64,000 bases of DNA from Aeromicrobium sp. IC_218 (GTDB taxonomy: Bacteria; Actinomycetota; Actinomycetes; Propionibacteriales; Nocardioidaceae). Where the stretch lies: positions 1-64,000 of the forward strand of contig NZ_SJXM01000004.1 of assembly GCF_004336805.1 (NCBI RefSeq), written 5' to 3'. Below, in pieces: positions 7,389 through 15,837 of the stretch; position 1 is the first letter of the stretch, and each line of letters opens with the position of its first letter. The position numbers were made by a program, and so were the translations under genes. The notes beneath the pieces were generated by a model that was not told the DNA's origin, searched no databases, and worked only from the letters and a program-made list of their open reading frames with translations.

Positions 7389-8545
7389 TGGCGAGCGGGA
7401 GCGAGGAGAAGACCGAGAAACCCACAGCCAAGAAGAACAAGGAGAACCGCAAGGAGGGCCAGGTCCCGCGGACGCCGGAGATCGGCGGCTGGGCGGCGCT
7501 CCTGCTGTTCGCGATGTTCCTGCCCGCGCTCGTGGGCCGCGAGCTCGCCGCCCTGCGCGACATCATGGCCACCGCCTTCACCGGCCTGGACGAGGCCGAC
7601 CCCGCCCACGCGCTGGCGCTGCTCGGCTCGGCCGCGACGCACGCGCTGTTCGCCCTGGTGCTGCTCGGCAGCGGCATCCTGGTCGTCGGCGTCGCCGGCG
7701 CGCTCGCCCAGGGCGGCTTCTACCTGGCCACCAAGGCGGTCAAGCCGTCGGCCAAGAAGCTCAACCCGATCACCGGGTTCAAGCGCGTCTTCGGCCTTCA
7801 GGCGCTGTGGGAGGGCGCCAAGGTGCTGGTGAAGTCCGCCCTCGTCGGCATCCTGGTCTGGAGCTCCATCCAGGGGATCGTCCCGCTCGTCGGCCGCTTC
7901 TACTCGGTGAGCTCGATGATCGACCAGGTGACCGCCGACGTCGTCGCTCTCGTGCGCTGGGTCGCGCTCGCCGGCGTCCTCATGGCCGCGCTGGACTACC
8001 TCTTCCAGCGCCGCAAGGTCGGCAAGCAGACGCGCATGACCAAGCAGGAGGTCAAGCAGGAGCACAAGAACAGCGAGGGCGACCCCCTGCTCAAGGGCGC
8101 CATCCGGTCGCGCCAGCTCGCCGCCTCCCGCAACCGCATGATCGCGGACACCGCGAACGCGGACGTCGTGCTGGTCAACCCCACCCACGTCGCGATCGCG
8201 CTCACCTACCCCGAGGGGGCCGGCGCGCCCGTGGTCACCGCCCGCGGCGCCGGGGCCGTCGCGGCCCGCATCCGCGAGGTGGCCACCGAGAACCGCGTGC
8301 CGCTCGTGCAGGACGTCCCGCTGGCCCGCGCGCTGTACCGGGCGGCGCGGGTCGGGCAGCAGATCCCGCCCGAGCTGTTCGCCGCCGTGGCCCAGGTGCT
8401 GGCCTACGTCATCAGCCGCAAGCGCAGCGGCCAGGCCGCCGGCGAGCACCGCTCGCCGCGCGGCGACGAGCCGCTGCCCGACGTGCTGCCGGCCGGCCGA
8501 CGGCGTCCGCGAAACCCCTCAGCCGAGGATCCGCCCGGCCGATAG
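7388..8545 (+). CDS. flhB: Flagellar export switch protein FlhB
   Basis: FlhB controls substrate switching from hook to filament. It opens with the family motif EKTEKPTAKKNKENRKEGQVPRT-like (GSEEKTEKPTAKK), has four membrane helices, and contains the autocleavage motif Asn264-Pro265-Thr266-His267. At 385 aa it is slightly longer than usual because of a Pro/Arg-rich tail after about residue 345. The last 28 nt of the gene hold a sigma-28-like promoter that may drive flhA, so tail sequence and promoter overlap. Confidence 0.95.
   Translation: MASGSEEKTEKPTAKKNKENRKEGQVPRTPEIGGWAALLLFAMFLPALVGRELAALRDIMATAFTGLDEADPAHALALLGSAATHALFALVLLGSGILVVGVAGALAQGGFYLATKAVKPSAKKLNPITGFKRVFGLQALWEGAKVLVKSALVGILVWSSIQGIVPLVGRFYSVSSMIDQVTADVVALVRWVALAGVLMAALDYLFQRRKVGKQTRMTKQEVKQEHKNSEGDPLLKGAIRSRQLAASRNRMIADTANADVVLVNPTHVAIALTYPEGAGAPVVTARGAGAVAARIREVATENRVPLVQDVPLARALYRAARVGQQIPPELFAAVAQVLAYVISRKRSGQAAGEHRSPRGDEPLPDVLPAGRRRPRNPSAEDPPGR
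8518..8545 (+). promoter_or_regulatory. Candidate FliA/WhiG-type (sigma-28) promoter of flhA
   Basis: CTCAGCCGA (8518-8526), 11 nt, then GCCGATAG (8538-8545) match the sigma-28 layout, with seven of eight bases of the -10 consensus GCCGATAA. The site lies in the last codons of flhB and ends at its stop; flhA starts 84 nt further on. The spacing is identical to the three other sites described in this window. Confidence 0.55.
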
Positions 8546-8628
8546 GGGCACCGACACCAGGACGGCGTCGCCAACCAGGCCAGGGACGGTCGCCGGTCTC
8601 GTCGACCCCCGAAAGGTGTCACCCACCC

Positions 8629-10674
8629 ATGGATCGCAAGCGGCTCAAGCAGCTGGGCGTGCCCGTCGGCGTCGTGCTGATCGTCGTCATGCTCGTCGTG
8701 CCGATGCCCGCCGCCGTGCTCGACCTGCTCCTGGTCGTCAACCTGACCACCAGCATCCTCGTGCTGATGGTGGCGATGTTCGTGCGCAAGCCGCTCGACT
8801 TCGCCGCGTTCCCCGCGATCCTGCTGGTGATGACGCTGTTCCGGCTCGCGCTCAACGTCAGCGCGACGCGCCTGGTGCTCACCGAGGCCCACGCCGGCAA
8901 GGTCATCGAGACGTTCGGCCACTTCGTCGTCGGCGGCTCGCTCATCGTCGGCCTGATCATCTTCGTGATCCTGCTGATCATCCAGTTCGTCGTCATCACC
9001 AACGGCGCCGGCCGCGTGGCCGAGGTCGGGGCGCGCTTCACCCTCGACGCCATGCCCGGCAAGCAGATGGCCATCGACGCCGACCTCAACTCCGGCCTCA
9101 TCGACGAGGAGGAGGCCCGCCGCCGTCGCGCCGAGGTGCACGCGGAGGCCGACTTCTACGGCGCGATGGACGGTGCGTCCAAGTTCGTCAAGGGCGACGC
9201 GATCGCCGCCATCATCATCACGCTGGTCAACCTGATCGCCGGCTTCGCCGTGGGCATGGCCCAGATGGGCATGAGCTTCGGCGAGGCGGTCGAGACCTAC
9301 AGCCTGTTGAGCGTCGGCGACGGCCTGGTCTCGCAGATCCCCGCCCTGCTGCTCTCGGTCGCCACCGGCCTCGTCGTCACGCGCTCGACCGCGGACGACG
9401 ACATGGGCTCGGACATCCTGCGCCAGCTCACCCAGAACCCGATGCCGCTGCGCATCGCCGGCGGCGCGGCCCTGTTCATGTGCCTCATCCCGGGCCTGCC
9501 CAAGATCCCGTTCATCCTGGTCGGCGGCGTGCTGCTGATCCTGTCCGCGCGGGTCGCGGCCGAGCTGGCCAAGGAGCCCGTCGTCCTGCCCGACGACGTG
9601 CCCGAGGCCGTCGCCGAGCAGCCCGAGACGATCGCCGCCCAGGTGCAGGTCGACCCGCTCGGCCTGGAGCTGTCGGCCGACATCATCGACCTGGTCGACC
9701 GCAGCGTCGGCGGCGACCTGCTCGACCGGGTCAAGGCGCTGCGGCGCAAGATCGCCGGCGACGTCGGCGTGGTCATCCCGCCCGTGCGCACCCGGGACAA
9801 CCTCGAGCTGCCCGCCCGCACGTACCGGATCACGATGTTCGGCGTCGAGGTCGCGCGCGGCCAGGCGCCGCGCGGCACCGTGCTGGCCATCGGCGACGGG
9901 CTCAACGCGCTGCCCGGCGAGCCGACCAAGGAGCCGGTCTTCGGCCTGGACGCCCGCTGGGTCGCCGCCGAGCTGCGCCACCAGGCCGAGGTGCTCGGCG
10001 CCACGGTGGTCGACCGCGCCTCGGTCATCACGACCCACCTCTCCGAGGTCGTCACGCGCAACGCCTCGCGCCTGCTCGGGCGCGAGGACGTCGCGATGCT
10101 CGTGCAGGTCGTCAAGCGCTCCAACCCGACCGTGGTCGAGGAGCTCACCCCGGCCCAGCTGAGCCTGGGCGAGATCCAGCGCGTGCTGCAGGGCCTGCTC
10201 GACGAGCAGGTGCCGGTGCGCAACCTCGTGGGCATCTTCGAGTCGCTGTCGCTCAAGGCCCGCGACACCAAGGACGTCGACGCGCTCGTCGACGCCGCCC
10301 GACTCGGCCTCGGCCCGGCCATCGTCGAGCCGTACGTCACCGACGGCGTCCTCAACGTCATCACGCTGGAGCCGACGCTCGAGCACCGGATGCTCGAGGC
10401 CATGCGCCCCGGCGACCGCGGCAACGTCATCGCGCTGGACCCGGTGTCGGCCCAGCAGGTCATGGCCTCGGCCGCGGACCTGTCGACCCAGGCCGAGAAC
10501 GCCGGGGTCCGGCCGGTGCTGGTGTGCGCCCCGCAGATCCGGCCCGCGCTGCGCCGCATGCTCGCGCCGGCGCTGCCGACCCTGCCGGTCGTCTCGTACT
10601 CCGAGGTCGACGGCGGCGGTGACGTGCACTCGGTCGGCGTCGTCGGCCAGCCCACGGCGGTGGGCGTCCGATGA
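8629..10674 (+). CDS. flhA: Flagellar export gate protein FlhA
   Basis: FlhA is the large export-gate subunit that binds chaperone-substrate complexes. The 681-aa protein has eight N-terminal membrane helices, then the FHIPEP family signature (RAEVHAEADFYGAMDGASKFVKGDAIA) and a C-terminal cytoplasmic domain of about 350 residues. The ATG at 8629 is preceded by GAAAGG at 8611-8616. The frame stays open back to 7381, but that upstream part is antiframe sequence of flhB and lacks FlhA similarity. The stop overlaps the next small gene as ATGA. Confidence 0.96.
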   Translation: MDRKRLKQLGVPVGVVLIVVMLVVPMPAAVLDLLLVVNLTTSILVLMVAMFVRKPLDFAAFPAILLVMTLFRLALNVSATRLVLTEAHAGKVIETFGHFVVGGSLIVGLIIFVILLIIQFVVITNGAGRVAEVGARFTLDAMPGKQMAIDADLNSGLIDEEEARRRRAEVHAEADFYGAMDGASKFVKGDAIAAIIITLVNLIAGFAVGMAQMGMSFGEAVETYSLLSVGDGLVSQIPALLLSVATGLVVTRSTADDDMGSDILRQLTQNPMPLRIAGGAALFMCLIPGLPKIPFILVGGVLLILSARVAAELAKEPVVLPDDVPEAVAEQPETIAAQVQVDPLGLELSADIIDLVDRSVGGDLLDRVKALRRKIAGDVGVVIPPVRTRDNLELPARTYRITMFGVEVARGQAPRGTVLAIGDGLNALPGEPTKEPVFGLDARWVAAELRHQAEVLGATVVDRASVITTHLSEVVTRNASRLLGREDVAMLVQVVKRSNPTVVEELTPAQLSLGEIQRVLQGLLDEQVPVRNLVGIFESLSLKARDTKDVDALVDAARLGLGPAIVEPYVTDGVLNVITLEPTLEHRMLEAMRPGDRGNVIALDPVSAQQVMASAADLSTQAENAGVRPVLVCAPQIRPALRRMLAPALPTLPVVSYSEVDGGGDVHSVGVVGQPTAVGVR

Positions 10675-10934
10675 GGCCGCCCAGCCCGCTCGCGCTGCTG
10701 CTCGCGCTGGTCTGCTCGATGCCCGCGTTCGTGGGGGCCGGGGCCGGCACGATGACCGGCGACGACGCGGTCACCCGGGCCGTCGTGCTGCTGCTGGCGG
10801 CGTGGGGGCTGGAGCTCCTGCTGCGCCCGGCCGCCCTGCGGATCATCCACGGACCCCCTGCGGCGATGGACGTCCCGCCGGGTGGACCGGAGGTCCCGGC
10901 CCAGGATGGCCCGACGGTCCCTGAGGTCGCCTAG
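10671..10934 (+). CDS. Small membrane protein of unknown function downstream of flhA
   Basis: The 87-aa product has two hydrophobic segments (about residues 6-25 and 35-52) and a Pro-rich acidic C-terminus. I do not recognise a family. The ATG overlaps the flhA stop (ATGA), so it is translated with the flagellar operon and ends it. GC3 codon use matches its neighbours. It could be an assembly or motor accessory protein, but nothing in the sequence shows this. Its stop overlaps the putative -10 element of the following two-component operon. Confidence 0.65.
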   Translation: MRPPSPLALLLALVCSMPAFVGAGAGTMTGDDAVTRAVVLLLAAWGLELLLRPAALRIIHGPPAAMDVPPGGPEVPAQDGPTVPEVA

Positions 10935-10943
10935 ACTGCCCGC

Positions 10944-10970
10944 GTGCGGACCGAGCTGAGGACGTCGTGA
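10944..10970 (+). CDS. Possible 8-codon leaderless upstream ORF before the sensor kinase
   Basis: A TAnnnT hexamer (TAGACT, 10932-10937) is followed after 6 nt by GTG at 10944, which opens an 8-codon reading frame ending in TGA at 10968-10970. That stop overlaps the kinase GTG at 10967 as GTGA, so translation could be coupled. It is too short to judge by codon use; the call rests only on spacing and overlap. Confidence 0.35.
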   Translation: MRTELRTS

Positions 10971-12535
10971 GCGGACCCCTGGCCGGCCCGCGCACCGGAG
11001 GCGTCCTCGACGCCGATCCCGACCTGGCGCCCGACGCCCCGCTCGAGGTCGTCCTGCACCGGGTGCTCCTCCGCACCTGCCGCGAGCTGCGCGCCCGCAC
11101 CGCGCTGCTCGTCCTGCCCGACGAGCACGCCCCCGGCGACGCCCGGGTCGTCGCGCACGGGCTCGACGACGCCGCCCGCGACGCGCTCGTGCCCGACGCC
11201 GCGACGCGGCTGGCCCTGCTCGCCGGCGACGCCGGCCTCGGCCCCGACTGCCTCGCGCTGCCGGTCCACGTCGGCGGCGTGCCCTACGGGCGGCTGCACG
11301 TGTGCGACAAGCAGGGGCCCGACGCGGCCGGGTTCGACGCCCACGACCGCCAGCTGGCCGCCGTCTTCGCCGCCGTGCTGGGACCGACGATCGAGCACGT
11401 CCGGCTGCACGAGCGGGCCCGGCGCCAGCGCGCCTGGGCCGAGGCGGCCGCCGACATCGGCGCGGTGCTCGTCGGCCCGGTCAGCCAGGGCTCGGCCCTG
11501 CAGCTCGTGGCCGACCGCGCCCTCGCCGCCGTCGACGCCGACTTCGTGGCGGTGCTGCTCCCGCGCGACGACACCAGCCTGGCCGTCGAGGTGGTGGCCG
11601 GACGCGACGTGCCGCCGGCCCTGGTCGGCGAGCTGACCCGGCCCGACGGGCTTCCCGCCGAGGTCGTGCGCACCGGGGCGGGCCTCGTCGTCCCCGACAC
11701 CGACCTGGAGCCGCTGTACCTGCCGGGCGAGGAGGAGCGCTGGCCCGAGCTGCGCTCGGTCATCCTGCTGCCGCTCCCCGGCGACGAGCACGTCGGCGTG
11801 CTGGCCCTCGGCTGGCGCGAGCGCCTGGCGCCGGGCAGCTGGCAGCTGGACCCCACGCTCCCGCAGCGCTTCTGCGACCAGGCCGGGCTCGTCGTGCAGG
11901 TTGCCCGGGCCCGGGCCGACCGTGACCGGCTCGCCGTGCTCGAGGACCGCGACCGCATCGGCCGCGACCTGCACGACTTCGTCATCCAGCGGCTGTACGG
12001 CACCGCCCTCGGCCTGGAGGTGCTGGGCCGCACGCTCGAGCCGGGTCCCGTGGCCGACCAGGTGTCGCAGGCCGTCGACCAGCTCGACGCGACCATCCAG
12101 GACGTCCGCCGCACCATCTTCGAGCTGTCCACCGCCGAGGACGAGGGCGTGCGTACCGAGCTGCTGCGGCTCAGCGACGTCGTGGCGCGCAGCGTCGGCT
12201 TCCGGCCCCGGCTCGTCGTCGACGGCCCGGTCGACACGCTCGTGGTCGGTCCGCTGCGCCACCAGGTGCTGGGCGTGCTCGGCGAGGCGGTCTCCAACGC
12301 GGTGCGCCACGCGCAGGCGTCGAGCATCGACGTCGAGGTGCGGGCGAGCGTCGCCGAGGGTGTGCTGGTGCGCGTGACCGACGACGGTCAGGGACTGCGC
12401 GGGCGCACCCCGCGCGGTGGACTGCTGAACATGACGCACCGGGCCGAGGGCCTGGGCGGGTCGTGCGCCGTGCGCGACCGGCCCGACGGTGGCGTCGAGG
12501 TGCTGTGGCAGGTGCCCGGAGAGGCGGTGCGATGA
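10967..12535 (+). CDS. GAF-domain sensor histidine kinase, DevS/DosS-like
   Basis: This is a cytoplasmic NarL-class histidine kinase (522 aa). Two GAF-like domains occupy about residues 20-145 and 165-315; the first ends with the DevS-like stretch GFDAHDRQLAAVFAAV. The dimerisation box is DRDRIGRDLHDFVIQRLYG with phosphoacceptor His336, followed by a HATPase_c domain with N-box Asn444 and a GQGLRGR...GGLLNM segment. No membrane helix is seen. Residues that would bind heme in DevS cannot be assigned with confidence, so gas or redox sensing is inference. The stop overlaps the response regulator ATG. Confidence 0.85.
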   Translation: MSGPLAGPRTGGVLDADPDLAPDAPLEVVLHRVLLRTCRELRARTALLVLPDEHAPGDARVVAHGLDDAARDALVPDAATRLALLAGDAGLGPDCLALPVHVGGVPYGRLHVCDKQGPDAAGFDAHDRQLAAVFAAVLGPTIEHVRLHERARRQRAWAEAAADIGAVLVGPVSQGSALQLVADRALAAVDADFVAVLLPRDDTSLAVEVVAGRDVPPALVGELTRPDGLPAEVVRTGAGLVVPDTDLEPLYLPGEEERWPELRSVILLPLPGDEHVGVLALGWRERLAPGSWQLDPTLPQRFCDQAGLVVQVARARADRDRLAVLEDRDRIGRDLHDFVIQRLYGTALGLEVLGRTLEPGPVADQVSQAVDQLDATIQDVRRTIFELSTAEDEGVRTELLRLSDVVARSVGFRPRLVVDGPVDTLVVGPLRHQVLGVLGEAVSNAVRHAQASSIDVEVRASVAEGVLVRVTDDGQGLRGRTPRGGLLNMTHRAEGLGGSCAVRDRPDGGVEVLWQVPGEAVR

Positions 12536-13185
12536 GCGACGTGCGGATCTTCCTGGTCGACGACCATCCGATCGTGCGGCAGGGGGTGAAGGGGCTGCTC
12601 GACGCCGAGCCCGGGCTCGAGGTCGTGGGCGAGGCCGGGTCGGCCCAGCAGGCGCTCGACCGCATCCCGGCCCTGCAGCCGGACATGGCGCTGCTGGACG
12701 TCCGGCTGCCCGACTCCTCCGGCGTCGACCTGTGCCGCGAGCTGCGCCACTCGATGCCGTCGCTGCGGGTGCTGTTCCTCACGTCGTACGAGGACGACGA
12801 GGCGCTGTTCGCCGCGATCATGGCCGGGGCCTCGGGCTACGTGCTCAAGCAGGTGCGCGGCACGGACCTGCTCGACGCGGTCCGCCAGGTCGCCTCGGGC
12901 AAGTCGATGCTCGACCCGGTGATGACCAGCCGGGTGCTCACCCGCATCCGCGAGGGCAAGCCCGACGAGTCCCAGCTCGACCAGCTGTCCGAGCGCGAGC
13001 GCACGGTGCTCGACCTGATCGGGCGGGGGATGACCAACCGCGAGATCGCGGCGGAGCTGTTCCTGGCCGAGAAGACGGTGAAGAACAACGTCACCCGGCT
13101 GCTGGCCAAGCTGGGCCTGGAGCGGCGCACCCAGGCCGCGGTGCTGGCGGCCAAGCACGCCTGGGACCGCGACGCGCGCCAGTAG
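12532..13185 (+). CDS. NarL/LuxR-family response regulator, DevR/DosR-like
   Basis: The 217-aa protein has a receiver domain (phosphoacceptor Asp56 in LLDVRLPD, Thr84, Lys106) and a LuxR-type helix-turn-helix with MTNREIAAELFLAEKTVKNNVTRLLAKLG. Both halves read very like mycobacterial DevR (FLVDDHPIVRQGV, LTSYEDDEALFAAIMAGASGYVLK, LERRTQAAV). The ATG overlaps the kinase stop, so the two form one operon. DNA targets are not shown; the pair directly follows the flagellar operon. Confidence 0.9.
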   Translation: MSDVRIFLVDDHPIVRQGVKGLLDAEPGLEVVGEAGSAQQALDRIPALQPDMALLDVRLPDSSGVDLCRELRHSMPSLRVLFLTSYEDDEALFAAIMAGASGYVLKQVRGTDLLDAVRQVASGKSMLDPVMTSRVLTRIREGKPDESQLDQLSERERTVLDLIGRGMTNREIAAELFLAEKTVKNNVTRLLAKLGLERRTQAAVLAAKHAWDRDARQ

Positions 13186-13206
13186 CGCGCGCCGCGGCCC
13201 CGCGGG

Positions 13207-15837
13207 TCAGGCCTCCTCGACCAGGAGGGCGGCGTTCTCCGCCCGCCGGCGCTGCTGCTCGACCGGGTCGGGCACCGGCACGGCCGCCACGAGACGACGC
13301 GTGTAGTCCTCGGCCGGGGCGCCGAGCACCTGGGCGCGAGGCCCGACCTCGACCAGGCGTCCCTGCTGCATCACGGCGACCCGGTTGGCGAGCCGGTCCA
13401 CGACCGCGAGGTCGTGGGTGATGAACAGGCAGGCGAAGCCGCGGCGCTGCTGCAGCTCGACGAACAGCTCCAGCACGCGCGCCTGCACCGAGACGTCCAG
13501 CGCGGACGTCGGCTCGTCGGCGATGAGCAGGTCCGGGTCGAGCGCGATCGCGCGAGCCAGGCTCACGCGCTGGCGCTGGCCGCCGGACAGCTCGTGCGGG
13601 TACCGCGCGGCGAACGCCGCCGGCAGCTCCACGTCCTCCAGCAGGGTGCGGACGCGCTGCTGCACCTCCGCGGCCGGCAGGTCGCGGTGGACGTGCAGCG
13701 GCTCGGCCAGCGTCTGGCCGATCGACAGCCGCGGGTTGAGCGAGGCGGCCGGGTCCTGGAAGACGAACCCGAAGCGCTCGCGCATCGGCCGCAGCTGGCG
13801 GTCCGACAGCCCGGAGACCGTCGTGCCGCTGACCCGGACCAGGCCGGACGTCGGCTGCTGCAGGCCCACGGTCGTGCGTCCGACCGTCGACTTGCCCGAG
13901 CCGGACTCGCCGACCAGGGCGAGCACCTCGCCGCGCCGGATGGTCAGGCTGACGTCGTCGACCGCGCGGAAGGCCGGCTCGCCGAGGCGTCCGGGGAACT
14001 CCACGACGAGGTTCTCGACCTCCAGCACGACGTCGGCCGACGCGTCGACCTCGCCGGGCCCGTCCTCGGCGCCCAGGTGCGGCACCGCGTCCAGCAGGCG
14101 GCGCGTGTACGGATGCTGCGGGGCGGCGAACAGCTCGTGCACCGGCGCCTGCTCGACGACCTGCCCGCGGTACATGACCACGACCCGGTCGGCGACGTCG
14201 GCGACGACGCCCATGTTGTGGGTGATGAGCACGATCGCCGTGCCGAGCCGGTCGCGCAGGCTCAGCAGCAGCTCCAGGATCGCCGCCTGCACGGTGACGT
14301 CCAGGGCGGTCGTCGGCTCGTCGGCGATGATCACGTCGGGGTCGCAGGCGATCGCCATGGCGATGACCACGCGCTGCTTCTGCCCGCCCGACAGCTGGTG
14401 CGGGTAGTAGTCGACGCGGCGGGCGGGGTCGGGCAGGCCGACCATCTCCAGCAGCTCGACCGCCCGGGCCCGCGCCTCCTTCTGGGAGACGTCGCGGTGC
14501 GCCCGGATGCCCTCGACGAGCTGGGCGCCCACCGTGTGCACCGGGTCCAGGGCCGTGGAGGGCTCCTGGAACACCATCGAGACCTGGTCGCCCCGGATCG
14601 GACGCAGGGCGCTGTCGGACAGGCCGATCAGCTCGGTCTGCTCGCCGTCACGGGTGAGCACGGCCGAGCCCTCGGCCGTCGCCGTCGCGGGCAGCAGGCC
14701 CATGACGGCGCGCGAGCTGACCGACTTGCCCGAGCCGGACTCGCCGACCACCGCCAGCACCTCGCCGGGAGCCACCTCGTACGAGACGCGGTCGACCGCT
14801 CTCACCGGTGCGCCGTCGGTGCGGAACGAGACCGACAGGCCCGACAGCGACAGGGCGGCGACGCGACGCTCGGTGTCGGCGGTCGTGGCGGTCGGCTCGA
14901 CCGCCTGGGCCAGCTCCGGCTCGACCGCGGTGTCGCTGGCCTCGCCGCCGCGCGTGCGCAGCAGCGGGTTCATGACGTCGTTGAGGCTCTCGCCGACGAG
15001 CGTCACGCCCAGCACGACCAGCACGATGGCCAGGCCCGGGAACAGGCCGGTCCACCAGATGCCGTTGGACGCGTCCGACAGCGCCTTGTTGAGGTCGTAG
15101 CCCCACTCGGCCGCCGACGACGGCTCGATGCCGAAGCCGAGGAAGCCCAGGCCGGCCAGGGTGAGGATCGCCTCGGACGCGTTGAGCGTCGCGATGACCG
15201 GCAGCGTCTGGGCGACGTTGGCCAGCACGTGGCGCGACAGGATGCGCGGGGTGCGCACGCCGGTGACGCGGGCGGCGTCGACGTACGGCTCCACCTTGAC
15301 CGCGACGGTCGCGTTGCGGATGACGCGGTAGTACTGCGGCACGAACACGACGGTGATCGAGATGGCCGCGGCCAAGATGCCGCCGAGCGCGCCGCTCGAG
15401 CCGCCGGAGACGACGATCGAGACGACGATCGCGAGCAGCAGCGACGGGAAGGCGTACAGCGCGTCCATGACGAGCAGCAGCGCGCGGTCGAGCGGGCCAC
15501 CGAGGTAGCCCGACACCAGGCCCAGCGGGACGCCGATGAGCGAGGACAGGATGACCGCGACGACGATGACCTCGACGGCCGTGCGGGCGCCGTAGACGAC
15601 CCGGGAGAACACGTCGGTGCCGCCGACGTTGGTGCCGAACCAGTGCGCCGCAGAGGGCGCCTGCTGGGTGCCGAACACCCCGCCGGCGTCGCGGTCGGCG
15701 TTGAAGTCGTACGGGGCGATCCAGGGCGCGAAGATCGCGACCAGCACGAAGGCGGCCACGATCACCAGGCCCAGGACGAGCATGAACCGCTGCAGGCCGT
15801 GCGAGTCGCGCACGACGCGGGGGACGGGCAGTCGCAT
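13207..15837 (-). CDS. Peptide-type ABC transporter: DppC-like permease fused to two ATPase domains
   Basis: This 876-aa protein combines three subunits that are usually separate. Residues 1-295 are a DppC-like permease (N-terminal helix at about 17-38, EAA-type loop around 186-206). Residues 325-590 are a DppD-like ATPase (Walker A GESGSGKS 365-372, signature LSGGQ 482, Walker B DEP 506-508). Residues 603-860 are a DppF-like ATPase (Walker A 643-650, LSGGQ 750, DEP 774-776). Both ATPase sites look intact. A longer reading upstream to 16278 runs through the permease gene in another frame. The ATG shares one base with the upstream stop. The substrate could be oligopeptides, nickel complexes or similar. 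Confidence 0.93.
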   Translation of the reverse strand: MRLPVPRVVRDSHGLQRFMLVLGLVIVAAFVLVAIFAPWIAPYDFNADRDAGGVFGTQQAPSAAHWFGTNVGGTDVFSRVVYGARTAVEVIVVAVILSSLIGVPLGLVSGYLGGPLDRALLLVMDALYAFPSLLLAIVVSIVVSGGSSGALGGILAAAISITVVFVPQYYRVIRNATVAVKVEPYVDAARVTGVRTPRILSRHVLANVAQTLPVIATLNASEAILTLAGLGFLGFGIEPSSAAEWGYDLNKALSDASNGIWWTGLFPGLAIVLVVLGVTLVGESLNDVMNPLLRTRGGEASDTAVEPELAQAVEPTATTADTERRVAALSLSGLSVSFRTDGAPVRAVDRVSYEVAPGEVLAVVGESGSGKSVSSRAVMGLLPATATAEGSAVLTRDGEQTELIGLSDSALRPIRGDQVSMVFQEPSTALDPVHTVGAQLVEGIRAHRDVSQKEARARAVELLEMVGLPDPARRVDYYPHQLSGGQKQRVVIAMAIACDPDVIIADEPTTALDVTVQAAILELLLSLRDRLGTAIVLITHNMGVVADVADRVVVMYRGQVVEQAPVHELFAAPQHPYTRRLLDAVPHLGAEDGPGEVDASADVVLEVENLVVEFPGRLGEPAFRAVDDVSLTIRRGEVLALVGESGSGKSTVGRTTVGLQQPTSGLVRVSGTTVSGLSDRQLRPMRERFGFVFQDPAASLNPRLSIGQTLAEPLHVHRDLPAAEVQQRVRTLLEDVELPAAFAARYPHELSGGQRQRVSLARAIALDPDLLIADEPTSALDVSVQARVLELFVELQQRRGFACLFITHDLAVVDRLANRVAVMQQGRLVEVGPRAQVLGAPAEDYTRRLVAAVPVPDPVEQQRRRAENAALLVEEA

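Noticed and set aside
8404..10629. 741-aa minus-strand ORF opposite flhA
   Set aside because: Antiframe shadow; its composition is low in complexity and no motif is visible.
7381..10674. One 1097-aa ORF that could look like an FlhB-FlhA fusion
   Set aside because: The part before 8629 is in a different frame from flhB and has no similarity to it; flhA starts at 8629 behind its own Shine-Dalgarno.
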